From Candidatus Aminicenantota bacterium (GTDB lineage Bacteria; Acidobacteriota; Aminicenantia; Aminicenantales; Saccharicenantaceae), in assembly GCA_026393975.1 (NCBI GenBank), contig JAPKZD010000008.1:16531-80530 (forward strand): a stretch of 64,000 nt of DNA, in the 5' to 3' direction. The position numbers and the translations under genes were made by a program. The notes under the pieces are model-generated. The model was not told the DNA's origin, did not search any database, and worked only from the letters and a program-made list of their open reading frames with translations. This document shows, piece after piece, positions 1 through 7,778 of this stretch (within the stretch, counting starts at the first letter, position 1; the number at the start of each line of letters is the position of its first letter).

Positions 1-1
1 A

Positions 2-145
2 AGGACGAAAGCGATCATGATGATCGACAAGAATGTCCACCCTTCGATGATGGAATATTTAAAAGACTATGGTGAAAAGGCAGCCTTTCATTTTCTCGAT
101 AGGGCAGCCAGCGCCTTAACCCTAATTCATCTCATAAGAAGATAA
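2..145 (+). CDS. C-terminal fragment of an unidentified protein, cut by the window edge
   Basis: An open frame runs from the window edge to TAA at 143-145 and encodes 47 residues with an amphipathic, partly hydrophobic end (key residues MMEYLKDYGEKAAFHFLDRA). No start codon with a ribosome binding site is visible inside the window, so this is read as the 3' end of a longer gene. I do not recognise the family. The following 180 bases before the next gene show no further feature. A chance open frame of this length is possible. Confidence 0.35.
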   Translation, partial: RTKAIMMIDKNVHPSMMEYLKDYGEKAAFHFLDRAASALTLIHLIRR

Positions 146-329
146 TTCGAAAGCAGAGGGGGAAAGTCAGCAGGCGAATCGACGGCCGACGGAGTTTCTT
201 GATAGTCACCAGCAGCCGAGAGTCGGATCCTTGACATCCGGCTGCAATCGGAAATAGATATATTTCGGGACGATAGATTCCAGGGCAGGAAGATAGAGTC
301 CTAAGAAGTTGGTCCGAAGGAGGTTGGGG

Positions 330-947
330 ATGAGAAACAGTGTGCTTGGAATGTTGTCTGTTGCCGCGCTGGCCCTTGCCTCACTCTCATGTGCGACACA
401 GCCGACGGAGAGCGAGTTCATCATCAAGGCTCGGTCGGTGTCCAATCCTGGAGTCGCTTCTTCGGACGTATCGGTGATCGTCCGGCGCGATCCTCGCTCC
501 GGCGAGTCGCGCAAAATCATCGAGTTCCATCCACCCCTTTCTCTCGTGCTGAACAACGACGGAACGTTCGCTTTGGAGTTGGGTTTCCTTATGGAGGATA
601 TCGTCAACCGCGTCCTTCAGAAGCGTATCAGTGGGAGCGATTCGAGGACGATCATGGTGGATTCGAATGTTTCTTTAAACGACATCGTCACGATGGACCC
701 GCTGAAAGTAACCCATGTCTGGGAGATCTATGAACCGGAAACGGCGCAGGCCGAGAATCCGAGCCCAGCTACAACGGTTGGCGAGCCCCCGCCGCAATCC
801 CGTATCCCAGCCGAAGCGCCGAAAAAAAGGCCGGGATTCGTATGCGCGAAACTCTCGGGCAACGCGAAGAAGAACAGCGTTGAATCGATGGAAATTTGGG
901 TCGCTACCCCGGATTCACCGTATGCCTCAGCATTTCGCGAACGCTGA
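330..947 (+). CDS. Putative secreted lipoprotein, unknown function
   Basis: The protein is 205 residues. ATG at 330 is preferred over an upstream TTG at 309 because AAGGAGG lies at 317-323, six bases ahead of it. Residues 1-21 form a hydrophobic signal segment ending in LASLSC, a loose lipobox, so lipid attachment at Cys21 is likely but not canonical. The remainder is mixed alpha/beta with a Pro/Ala-rich segment near residues 140-165 and no motif I recognise. The gene converges on the ankyrin gene with 2 bases between the stops. The role is unknown; an envelope location is inferred from the signal segment. Confidence 0.7.
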   Translation: MRNSVLGMLSVAALALASLSCATQPTESEFIIKARSVSNPGVASSDVSVIVRRDPRSGESRKIIEFHPPLSLVLNNDGTFALELGFLMEDIVNRVLQKRISGSDSRTIMVDSNVSLNDIVTMDPLKVTHVWEIYEPETAQAENPSPATTVGEPPPQSRIPAEAPKKRPGFVCAKLSGNAKKNSVESMEIWVATPDSPYASAFRER

Positions 948-949
948 AG

Positions 950-1942
950 CTAACCTTTCCTGATCTTCTGCGGGCCCCTTCGCCGGACGGTTAGCCAGAT
1001 GCCGATTCCCAACATCAGGACACCCTGACCAAGGACGATATAGGGCACTTCCGAGGAAGAAGCCTCCTGCCTCGGACGAGTCTTCGCTTGTCTGGCCGCG
1101 ACCGAGCTACTTGAGGACGTTTCATCTATGACCCCGATGCCGCTCGTGACCATCATGATGCCCAGGATGATGAGAGCGATCCCGAGAATGCGGGTCCATT
1201 TCTTGGGCTGGCGCCTGACCCTTTTCACCGCGGCGAGGGGGGCCGGAGGCATTGTTCGCAGAAGGATGTCTTCAGCGTCGGCGAACAGCTCCTCTCCACT
1301 GAGGGAATGCGAATGAGTTGGGGGTACATGGGAGGGCGCAGATGACCTCATTCTGGTCTCCTCAAACGACCTAAGAAGTCCGGCTATCTCTGAATGGTGG
1401 TGCGAGACCGCCCATTGGCATGCGGTCTGTCCTTGAAGGTCCGAGATCAGGGGGTCAGCGCCGGCATTCAGTAGGATCCTGACGGTTTCGATGTCAGCGC
1501 TCAACACGGCGTGCATGAGGGGCGTCGAGCCGTGTCGTGATTGGCGGTTGGTTTTGGCGCCGGCCTTCAACATCTCTCGCACCACCTCATGGTGCGCCTT
1601 GGAGCACGCAGCGAAGAGCGGCGTCTCGCCTGAGGTGTTCTCGGCCTCAGGGTCGGCTCCGGCGCGCAATAGGGACCGGACGACCTCGAGATGACCGTTG
1701 ATTGCAGCTGAGAAGATAGCCGGTGCGCCGACATGGTTCTTGGCTTCTACGTTAGCGCCCCGGGCGAGGAGTCCGTCAACCGCGCTTACGTCGCCTCGGC
1801 TTGCGGCGATCGACAAGGCGGTGAATCCCCAGGATTGTTGGCAGTTGACGTCGGCTCCGGCGTCAATGGCGGCAAGGCAAGCCGCGATGTCACCAGCATC
1901 AATCGCCTTGCGGAGTCGGTCATTTGAGTTTTCGGTCATCAT
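950..1942 (-). CDS. Ankyrin-repeat membrane protein
   Basis: The 330-residue protein opens with about six ankyrin repeats (residues 5-195). Typical cores are visible: GFTALSIAASRGD, GAPAIFSAAINGH, GETPLFAACSKAH, GSTPLMHAVLSAD and GQTACQWAVSHHH, each followed by a LL..GAD/GAN turn. A linker and two hydrophobic segments follow (about 250-272 and 300-318), with a basic tail. Ankyrin repeats bind protein partners; here they would be displayed from the membrane, with topology unknown. It lies 21 bases downstream of the RDD/TPR gene on the same strand, so the two are probably co-transcribed. Confidence 0.8.
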   Translation of the reverse strand: MMTENSNDRLRKAIDAGDIAACLAAIDAGADVNCQQSWGFTALSIAASRGDVSAVDGLLARGANVEAKNHVGAPAIFSAAINGHLEVVRSLLRAGADPEAENTSGETPLFAACSKAHHEVVREMLKAGAKTNRQSRHGSTPLMHAVLSADIETVRILLNAGADPLISDLQGQTACQWAVSHHHSEIAGLLRSFEETRMRSSAPSHVPPTHSHSLSGEELFADAEDILLRTMPPAPLAAVKRVRRQPKKWTRILGIALIILGIMMVTSGIGVIDETSSSSSVAARQAKTRPRQEASSSEVPYIVLGQGVLMLGIGIWLTVRRRGPQKIRKG

Positions 1943-1963
1943 TCGCCTCCCTCGCGATAGGCT

Positions 1964-3430
1964 TTACGATTTCCCTGCCTTGACGACCAGGCACCGCGAC
2001 AGGAGATCATGCAGCGCCTGCTTCTTGGGCGTGAAGACGGCCAACGCATAACCGATATAGAACGTCAGGATCCCCAGAACCTTGACGAAAAAGCGTCCCG
2101 TGGCTCGGCCGAACCCTATCCTGCGGCCGTTCATGTCGGTCACCCGTAGGCCAAGAATGCGTTTGCCGAGGGTAGCTCCTCTGGGCGATGATTCCATCAA
2201 AGCAAAATAGAGCCACCAAAGGGCGAGCACGGCAAGCACCCAACCCGGCCTGATAGCCGGATTTCGCGCTGCCGATCCTCTGGGGGTCGCAATCGCCTGG
2301 AGCGGCGCTGATGCGATAATGAGGATGAATCCGTCAATGAGGAATGCCACGAGCCGCACCCATGGAGAGGCGTAGGATGCCGCCGTGATCGGCTGAGGCC
2401 CGGCCGTTGTCGCCCTTTTCGGGATTATGGGGGCCGGCCGTTCCGTTGGCGGCCAGACAAGGTCAAACGCGGGAATGGCTTCGGGTTTGACTGCATCCGG
2501 CAGTCCGCCAGGGAATTCCGTCGCCGTCGAGCCGGCCGCTTGGGCCTTGGCGGCATCGGCCCGAATAGCCTTGAGATTATTCGAGATCCTTTCGTTGCCT
2601 GGATTGACCTCATGCGCTCGAGATAGCCAGGCGACGGCCTCACGGTGATAGCCTGCCCGAGCCAAGGCAACTCCGCAACTCATCAGGGCTAGGTCGTTAT
2701 AAGGGTTAAACCGCGCCGCGACGCTGTACAGCTCCGCCCCCCTGACCAGGGCCTGGGTATCGCCGCCTTTGGCAACGATAACGGAATCGCTGACATAGCG
2801 GCCCCCCCGGGCGACGAGATCGGCTTCCATAACATGAGCCACGGACTCTTTGAGCCGCCTGATGTCCCCGACGCTCTGCTTGCGGAGGATCGCCAGTTGC
2901 TCTTGTAGGCGCCAGAAGGCGTCCGGCCCCGGCGCCGCAGATACCAGGTTGGCAGCTCCCGAAGTTTTTTCGCGGATGACGATCTCGTAAACATCAAAGG
3001 GAAGGTTTCCGATGGACAGTTTTTCCTCGGCTGTCAGAGGGCCCAGGAAGGCCTCCCGGCTCTCCATCAGTTGCTTGAGTTTGGCCAGGTTCTTATCGAG
3101 CTGTGCGATCCTCCCCGCACCGGCGTCGGAGAACGATGCCCCGCGCAGAGGGACTTCGATGATCTCGACCTCGGTTGTCCCGGCCATCTTGGGATTGAGG
3201 CCGATAGTAGAGAGGAGATACGCGCTCTCGATCCCCAGTACACTCCCTTCCTGATAGGAGGCAAGTTTCGAGGGTAGGCCAATGGCCCATCTCATTGTCG
3301 CGCCGGCCTGCCAACCTGGGATCACCTCCTGCAGGTCTCCGTTGTCCCAAAGCTTCCAGTTGGCCGGCTCCATCAACCAGCGCCAGATGTTATCTTGCGG
3401 ACTTGCGATAACCGTCTTCGATCGGATCAT
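1964..3430 (-). CDS. SRPBCC-like / TPR / RDD-domain membrane protein
   Basis: The 488-residue protein has three parts. Residues 1-80 resemble the start of an SRPBCC (polyketide cyclase/START-like) fold, with W-rich WLMEPANWKLWDNGD. Residues 220-290 look like tetratricopeptide repeats (YNDLALMSCGVALARAGYHREAVAWLSRA). Residues 350-488 form an RDD domain with the diagnostic RxxAFLIDG at the first helix, TLGKRILGLRV in the loop and a LHDLLSRCLVV tail. RDD proteins are integral membrane proteins of mostly unknown transport role. Joining a soluble lipid-binding-like fold to an RDD domain is unusual. It is the first gene of a probable operon with the ankyrin protein. Confidence 0.8.
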   Translation of the reverse strand: MIRSKTVIASPQDNIWRWLMEPANWKLWDNGDLQEVIPGWQAGATMRWAIGLPSKLASYQEGSVLGIESAYLLSTIGLNPKMAGTTEVEIIEVPLRGASFSDAGAGRIAQLDKNLAKLKQLMESREAFLGPLTAEEKLSIGNLPFDVYEIVIREKTSGAANLVSAAPGPDAFWRLQEQLAILRKQSVGDIRRLKESVAHVMEADLVARGGRYVSDSVIVAKGGDTQALVRGAELYSVAARFNPYNDLALMSCGVALARAGYHREAVAWLSRAHEVNPGNERISNNLKAIRADAAKAQAAGSTATEFPGGLPDAVKPEAIPAFDLVWPPTERPAPIIPKRATTAGPQPITAASYASPWVRLVAFLIDGFILIIASAPLQAIATPRGSAARNPAIRPGWVLAVLALWWLYFALMESSPRGATLGKRILGLRVTDMNGRRIGFGRATGRFFVKVLGILTFYIGYALAVFTPKKQALHDLLSRCLVVKAGKS

Positions 3431-3553
3431 GTTGCTCTTCTCCTTCGGCTATCGCCGATCCTCCGCGGGCCTGGGAAATTTCTTGACAGCGAGGAGGATA
3501 CTCAGGATGCCCTCGGAAGACAAGCATTCCACGACTCGGAGGAAAGCTCAGTA

Positions 3554-3601
3554 CTTGAAAATCTCACTTCAGAGGTAGTACATTGAATAAGGGCAGGTCA
3601 T
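3554..3601 (+). repeat. Dispersed 48-bp repeat, copy 1
   Basis: This 48-bp stretch matches 7570-7617 at 43 of 48 positions, and all five differences are transitions. A further inverted copy lies at 5641-5702. All three copies read through the same short frame ending ...LENLTSEVVH-stop (or S/Y variants), and differences between copies 1 and 3 inside that frame are synonymous. This suggests the repeat is the 3' end of a former coding sequence, perhaps a transposase, together with its terminus. Confidence 0.6.
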
Positions 3602-3648
3602 CAGCTTGCCATCACTTCCGTTGGCACCGATGAAACGAGGTCCTTACG

Positions 3649-4776
3649 ATGAACACATTCTTGTCAAGGTTTCGCCGTCGACTCACTCAATATAAGGAGG
3701 AAGTGTCCGCGATCACGGCGCAGACTGCCCGTGACCCCGGTGCGGATGTCTCCATAACCTCGCAACGCGCGCCAGATATGTCCGCAATTACCACCCTTGA
3801 GCCTCTGAAAGGGATATTAGAAGAGATATCGAAAGACGCAGAGCGCATTCTGGCGGTCAGGAAAATGGATCAGGAGTACGCCGAAGCATACAAACGCAAC
3901 GACAACCAGAAGTGCAGAGAGATCAATAGCGCAAGGCCACAATACCATAGGCCTTACCTTGATCACCGCGCAAGAATGTACAAAACGATCGTGCAGTCTG
4001 ATTCAGATAGAGCAAGAGACTTCCTGAGGCAGGTGCTCAAAGACCAGCGTTGGTTTGTGCGACAATTTGCGGCCGAGGCATTGACGTTTCTTTCCGAAGG
4101 GAAAGTCGATTTGACGAAGGCCAACTACCCGGTTTTTTGCGAGCGTCTGACGAACATGATCGCTTCGAATCGGGATTATACGCTGCTTGCCTACCGAAGT
4201 ACTTTCTTCTTTCAATATTATAATCTCGCCGACGCCGATAATGAGGCAGCATTTGTATCGGGCTATCGGCCGTACAACTCAGATGACAGCAGGATGGCCC
4301 GTAAAGCACTGACGGTGGCCGGGCCAGAAGCTGTCGATGATATCTTGCGAGTCTATTCTGAGATCACCGATGGCTACGCTCGGTCCGATCTGATTGCTGT
4401 CTTGATGGAAATCGATGATTCTCGCGCGAAGCCCGTGGTGTTGGGAGATCTCTTGGGCAACAAGATTCCCGGCAACAAGGAAACCATCAGGAAGTGGTGC
4501 ATCAGAGATATCAAGAAGGAGGTAGATAGTTTATTTCGCAGCGATATCGCCGAAAAGGATAAGCGACGCAAACTTACTGAGTTTCTCATTGCTCTGGGCG
4601 CGGAGGGAAATGGCAAGACCGCGATATTCTGTGAATGTGGATATCCTGTGCGGGTGCGATACACAGACTGCTCAGAAGGCCCGATTAACGACCTCTGCAT
4701 CGTCGAATCGTGCGAATACACGAACACCTTCAAGTGCGGCAACTGCGGCAGATTTGTCTGCCGGATAACCATGTGA
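3649..4776 (+). CDS. Hypothetical protein with C-terminal Cys-rich zinc-ribbon-like module
   Basis: The 375-residue protein is not recognised. Its body (about 60-310) is strongly helical, with HEAT-like pairs such as DQRWFVRQFAAEAL followed by GPEAVDDILRVYSEI. The last 50 residues hold seven cysteines arranged as CECG, DC, C, C, then CGNCGRFVC, which suggests one or two zinc ribbons. No signal peptide is visible, so it should be cytosolic. Base composition is clearly less GC-rich than genes after 13 kb, and it sits between dispersed repeats, so horizontal acquisition is likely. A tRNA-like fragment follows the stop codon. Confidence 0.65.
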   Translation: MNTFLSRFRRRLTQYKEEVSAITAQTARDPGADVSITSQRAPDMSAITTLEPLKGILEEISKDAERILAVRKMDQEYAEAYKRNDNQKCREINSARPQYHRPYLDHRARMYKTIVQSDSDRARDFLRQVLKDQRWFVRQFAAEALTFLSEGKVDLTKANYPVFCERLTNMIASNRDYTLLAYRSTFFFQYYNLADADNEAAFVSGYRPYNSDDSRMARKALTVAGPEAVDDILRVYSEITDGYARSDLIAVLMEIDDSRAKPVVLGDLLGNKIPGNKETIRKWCIRDIKKEVDSLFRSDIAEKDKRRKLTEFLIALGAEGNGKTAIFCECGYPVRVRYTDCSEGPINDLCIVESCEYTNTFKCGNCGRFVCRITM

Positions 4777-4794
4777 GTGTAGCGAAACGCTAGG

Positions 4795-4842
4795 TCAGTC
4801 CCTTCGTAATCAGCAGGTCGGAGGTTCGATCCCTGCAGACGG
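4795..4842 (+). other. Degenerate tRNA-Thr-like 3' fragment
   Basis: The stretch contains TTCGTAA, a possible anticodon loop with CGT in the Thr anticodon position. It is followed at the right distance by an AGGTC variable-loop-like segment and GAGGTTCGATCC, which looks like a T arm. The anticodon stem and T stem pair poorly and no D arm or acceptor stem is present, so this is not a functional tRNA. It resembles a leftover 3' tRNA end, as found at integration sites. Confidence 0.35.
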
Positions 4843-4904
4843 TAATCGGCGCAATCCCCACAAGCATTTTCGATTCGTCAATGATGATCTACTATCGTAG
4901 CGAT

Positions 4905-5555
4905 TCAGCCCGTCGCTTGCGCCCCGCGAGTTCCACGAAATAAAAAGGTCAACACAAACCCCGCCAGAAATCCGCCGATGTGCGCCATGTAAGCGACGCC
5001 ACCCGTCTGCGCCGTGTTGGCAATGGAACCGATGCCGCTAAAAAACTGCAAAACGATCCACATCCCAATGACTATCAGCGCGGGCATTTGAATCACTTGT
5101 TGGCCCTGCAATACTCTGACCTTTCCCTTTGGGAACAGCAAAATGTAAGCGCCGAGCACTCCCGCAATCGCCCCCGATGCTCCCAAATTCGGCACGTTTG
5201 ATCCGTGGCTAAACGCCAACTGTGCAAAAGTTGCAGCAAGCCCACAGAGCAGGTAGAAGATTATGAACTTGATATGCCCGAAACGGTCTTCCACATTGTC
5301 ACCGAAGATCCATAAGTAAAGCATGTTGCCTCCCAGGTGAACCCACCCGGCATGCATGAACAGGGAAGTAAAGAGCGTCAGAAAATCACCGGAGGGATTG
5401 GCAAGGAAGCGGCTAGGAACGAAAGCCCACTTCCCAATAAAGGCGTCACCGCCACTCAGCTCTACAAAGAAAAACAGGACGTTCAGAGCGATGAAGGCAT
5501 ATGTGACCAGCGGAACAGTTCTGCGAGAGGTATCGTCATCACCGATTGGGATCAT
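4905..5555 (-). CDS. Rhomboid-family intramembrane serine protease
   Basis: The 216-residue protein has about six transmembrane helices. The catalytic serine lies in LGASGAIAG, the paired histidine in YMAHIGGFLAG near the end, and the HLGGNMLYLWIFG segment carries the conserved HxxxN motif of the second helix. These residues define rhomboid proteases, which cut substrates inside the membrane. There is no cytosolic extension, matching compact bacterial rhomboids. The gene stands alone on the minus strand between dispersed repeat copies and has mid-range GC, so it is probably part of the accessory region. Substrate unknown. Confidence 0.92.
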   Translation of the reverse strand: MIPIGDDDTSRRTVPLVTYAFIALNVLFFFVELSGGDAFIGKWAFVPSRFLANPSGDFLTLFTSLFMHAGWVHLGGNMLYLWIFGDNVEDRFGHIKFIIFYLLCGLAATFAQLAFSHGSNVPNLGASGAIAGVLGAYILLFPKGKVRVLQGQQVIQMPALIVIGMWIVLQFFSGIGSIANTAQTGGVAYMAHIGGFLAGFVLTFLFRGTRGAQATG

Positions 5556-5640
5556 AAGATCTATCTCCTTTTACTCTGGTTGGATTTGTCACAGCTTCAC
5601 GTCAAAATGAGTCTGGCATTTTTCAAAGAAAGTGATTTAC

Positions 5641-5702
5641 TCGTGACCTACCCCTCTCAATATACCACCTCTGAAGTGAGGCTTTCAAGCATTTGACCTG
5701 AA
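5641..5702 (-). repeat. Dispersed repeat, copy 2 (inverted)
   Basis: The reverse complement begins CAGGTCAAATGCTTGAAAG and matches the copy at 7557-7617 over about 58 bases with few differences and one length difference near the GGGG run. It lies upstream of the rhomboid gene in opposite orientation to copies 1 and 3. The rest of the 297-base gap between 5556 and 5852 holds no other feature I can support, except a weak related string near 5784-5795. Confidence 0.6.
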
Positions 5703-5852
5703 CCTCTTGATCGAGATCTCGAGGCGATCAAAAATGGACTTGCTTATTCAAAAAGTTGCTGACAGAATGGACGAGAAACGGGGTGCAGGTCAATGAAGAA
5801 ACTGAAAATAGTGAACCCAAAGAGCGACATAAACATTAATTAGGGGTGATCC

Positions 5853-6164
5853 ATGAATATTTCAGCTGTAATAAGAACTGCGAAACAAAAAATTAACAGA
5901 CATATTTACATATATCTGTTTAGCGAAAGAGTAAAAAAACAACTTGAACTGCGGGAGGGGAAATGTTTGCAGTGTGGAAGATGCTGTAAACTCCTATTCA
6001 GGTGCCCGATGCTTGTTGGGGAAATCCCTCACTCGAGATGCAGGATATATAACCGCCGTTCCAAAGTCTGCATGCAATTTCCTATCAGCGAAGAAGACCT
6101 CATGAATGTAAATTACCAGTGTGGACACAGCTTCAGAACTGCCGATAATGTTATTGGCGATTGA
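5853..6164 (+). CDS. Small YkgJ-like Cys-cluster (zinc/iron-chelating) protein
   Basis: The 103-residue protein carries CLQCGRCCKLLFRCP at residues 39-53. This CxxCxxCC cluster is typical of the YkgJ/PF03692 zinc- or iron-chelating family, and further cysteines follow at CRIYNRRSKVC. Members bind a metal or Fe-S centre, but their biochemical role is mostly unknown. A ribosome binding site (taggggtg) precedes the ATG. The gene is distinctly AT-rich compared with the rest of the window, supporting recent transfer. It is flanked by dispersed repeats on both sides. Confidence 0.7.
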   Translation: MNISAVIRTAKQKINRHIYIYLFSERVKKQLELREGKCLQCGRCCKLLFRCPMLVGEIPHSRCRIYNRRSKVCMQFPISEEDLMNVNYQCGHSFRTADNVIGD

Positions 6165-6305
6165 CCCGGCCTGAAATCCGCTTCACATTAACCCTCTGAC
6201 CGGCCAAGAGGAAAAATGGGATTCATTCAGCGTTGAGAGAGGGCCGCCTTGCCCCGCCCGTTTTTGGCGTCGGCTATAATAGTAGTGGAGAGTTGGAAAA
6301 GACAA

Positions 6306-7412
6306 ATGTTCAGAAAGAGAACAATATATATGCTTTTTGTTATAGCCCTTCTCACGGGCCGATGCAAGTACTCGCTCGGAGACGGGGGATATGATCTGTC
6401 CCGGTTCAGGGAAAACGCTGAGCTGAGCTCCGTCCCGGACGAGCTCCGGGGCATCGTCCTGACTAACGGCGAAGCCGCGCGAGCGATCTCGGCCAAAAAC
6501 AATGGAGGAAATCTGAGGTTTGTCATCATCGGGGACACGATCTCCGACAACAACGAGACCTTCCGGACCTTTCTCGACGAGATCGCCACTCTCGACCCGC
6601 GTCCGTCGTTCATCGTCCATCTGGGAGACCGGGTCGTCTCGCCCGTCGTCGATTACTACGGCACGTACCTCAAGACCATCAGCGATCCTCCCTGCCCCAT
6701 CCTCCATGTCGACGGAAACCATGATGTCAGGGAGGAAGGCGAGCGGATTTCGAGGGCCTTCTTCGGCGATAAGGATTTCTTCTTCGACAGGGACGACATG
6801 CGCTTCGTGTTTATGAGCAACGTCCACGGGGATGGGGATTTCGGTTTCAGCCGGGAGCAGCTGGGCTGGCTCGAAGACAAACTGAAAGCGCCCTACCCGT
6901 CGAGAAAATTCTTTTTCGCCCACGTTCCGCCGAAGGCTCCGTTCAAGAAGATCACTCCGGGCCTGGCCTCCCTCTTCACCCCGCGGCTCGAAAACGAAGG
7001 GGAATTCCTTGACATTCTCGCCCGCCACAACGTCGTCCTGGCCGCCTTCGGCCACAGGCACGTTCACGCGTCCGTAGTCCACAACGGCGTCCTCATGATC
7101 ATTACGGGAGGTGGGGGCCAGAGGAATTTCCTGGAGCCCGCCGTGAAAGAGCCCCGGTTCACCAAGAAAAACCACTACACGCTCGTGGAAATCCTTGCGT
7201 CGGGGCCAAATGAACCATTCGAGGGAGTCCTGTCCTGCATGGGGAAGGGCAACGAAACCCTGTCTATTTCATCGTTTTTCCAGGCGAGTCCGTTCACGAA
7301 CGGCGGGGACCTCTCCGTGGTGCTCCGGCCCTATCCCGCGTCGGCCGGCGGCCCATTTCGGCCGGGGGATCCTGCCTCGACGAGGCTCGGGTCATCGAGC
7401 CGCACTCCCTGA
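6306..7412 (+). CDS. Secreted calcineurin-like metallophosphoesterase
   Basis: The 368-residue protein shows the ordered metal-binding blocks of the calcineurin-like phosphoesterase fold: GDTISDN, HLGDRV, GNHDVRE, a histidine in FAHVPPKAP, and GHRHVHA. It should be a two-metal hydrolase for phosphoester substrates. ATG at 6306 is chosen because MFRKRTIYMLFVIALLTG then gives a signal segment; an upstream ATG at 6249 would bury it. Cys23 could be a lipidation site but the lipobox is poor. The C-terminus after residue 330 is Pro/Gly-rich and unlike the family. The gene lies between inverted dispersed repeats. Confidence 0.8.
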   Translation: MFRKRTIYMLFVIALLTGRCKYSLGDGGYDLSRFRENAELSSVPDELRGIVLTNGEAARAISAKNNGGNLRFVIIGDTISDNNETFRTFLDEIATLDPRPSFIVHLGDRVVSPVVDYYGTYLKTISDPPCPILHVDGNHDVREEGERISRAFFGDKDFFFDRDDMRFVFMSNVHGDGDFGFSREQLGWLEDKLKAPYPSRKFFFAHVPPKAPFKKITPGLASLFTPRLENEGEFLDILARHNVVLAAFGHRHVHASVVHNGVLMIITGGGGQRNFLEPAVKEPRFTKKNHYTLVEILASGPNEPFEGVLSCMGKGNETLSISSFFQASPFTNGGDLSVVLRPYPASAGGPFRPGDPASTRLGSSSRTP

Positions 7413-7506
7413 GCCGCCACCCCGCTCCCGACTTTAGAAGTCCCGCAACAAAATCCCGCCTTTCCCATTGACGATTCGAAGTCCCGCGAAGCGGCTTTGT
7501 TCGCCT

Positions 7507-7616
7507 GACCTGCCCCCCAAGAATCGGTCCGGGTACAATGAGAGAAAACCTGGGGGTGCGGGTCAAATGCTTGAAAACCTCACTTCAGAGGTGGTACATT
7601 GAACGGGGGCAGGTCA
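7507..7616. mobile_element. 110-bp miniature element with 12-bp perfect terminal inverted repeats
   Basis: TGACCTGCCCCC at 7507-7518 is the exact reverse complement of GGGGGCAGGTCA at 7605-7616. The interval contains the third copy of the dispersed repeat (7557-7617) with the short frame MLENLTSEVVH. No transposase is encoded, so this is a MITE-like or internally deleted insertion element. It occupies part of the 366-base gap between 7412 and 7779; the rest holds only the gene fragment at 7640-7714 and the ribosome binding site of the next gene. Confidence 0.55.
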
Positions 7617-7639
7617 TAAGAGGGGACGAGTATAAGAAT

Positions 7640-7714
7640 GAAATCAAATCCGAAATCGTCGTTGATACGTTGGAACGAGCAGGTATCCAGTATGTTTTTG
7701 GATACCCCGAAGGT
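7640..7714 (+). pseudogene. Fragment resembling the N-terminus of a ThDP-dependent enzyme
   Basis: Translation gives EIVVDTLERAGIQYVFGYPEG, close to the first conserved segment of acetolactate-synthase-type ThDP enzymes (a LExxGVxYVFGxPGG pattern). Only about 25 residues are present and nothing downstream continues the fold, so this is gene debris next to the miniature element. The match is by eye and could be coincidental. Confidence 0.35.
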
Positions 7715-7778
7715 CGGAGTTCAAGGCTTTCCCAGAAGTATTCTCTGAAACGAATTCTAGGCGACAGGAGGACGGCGT

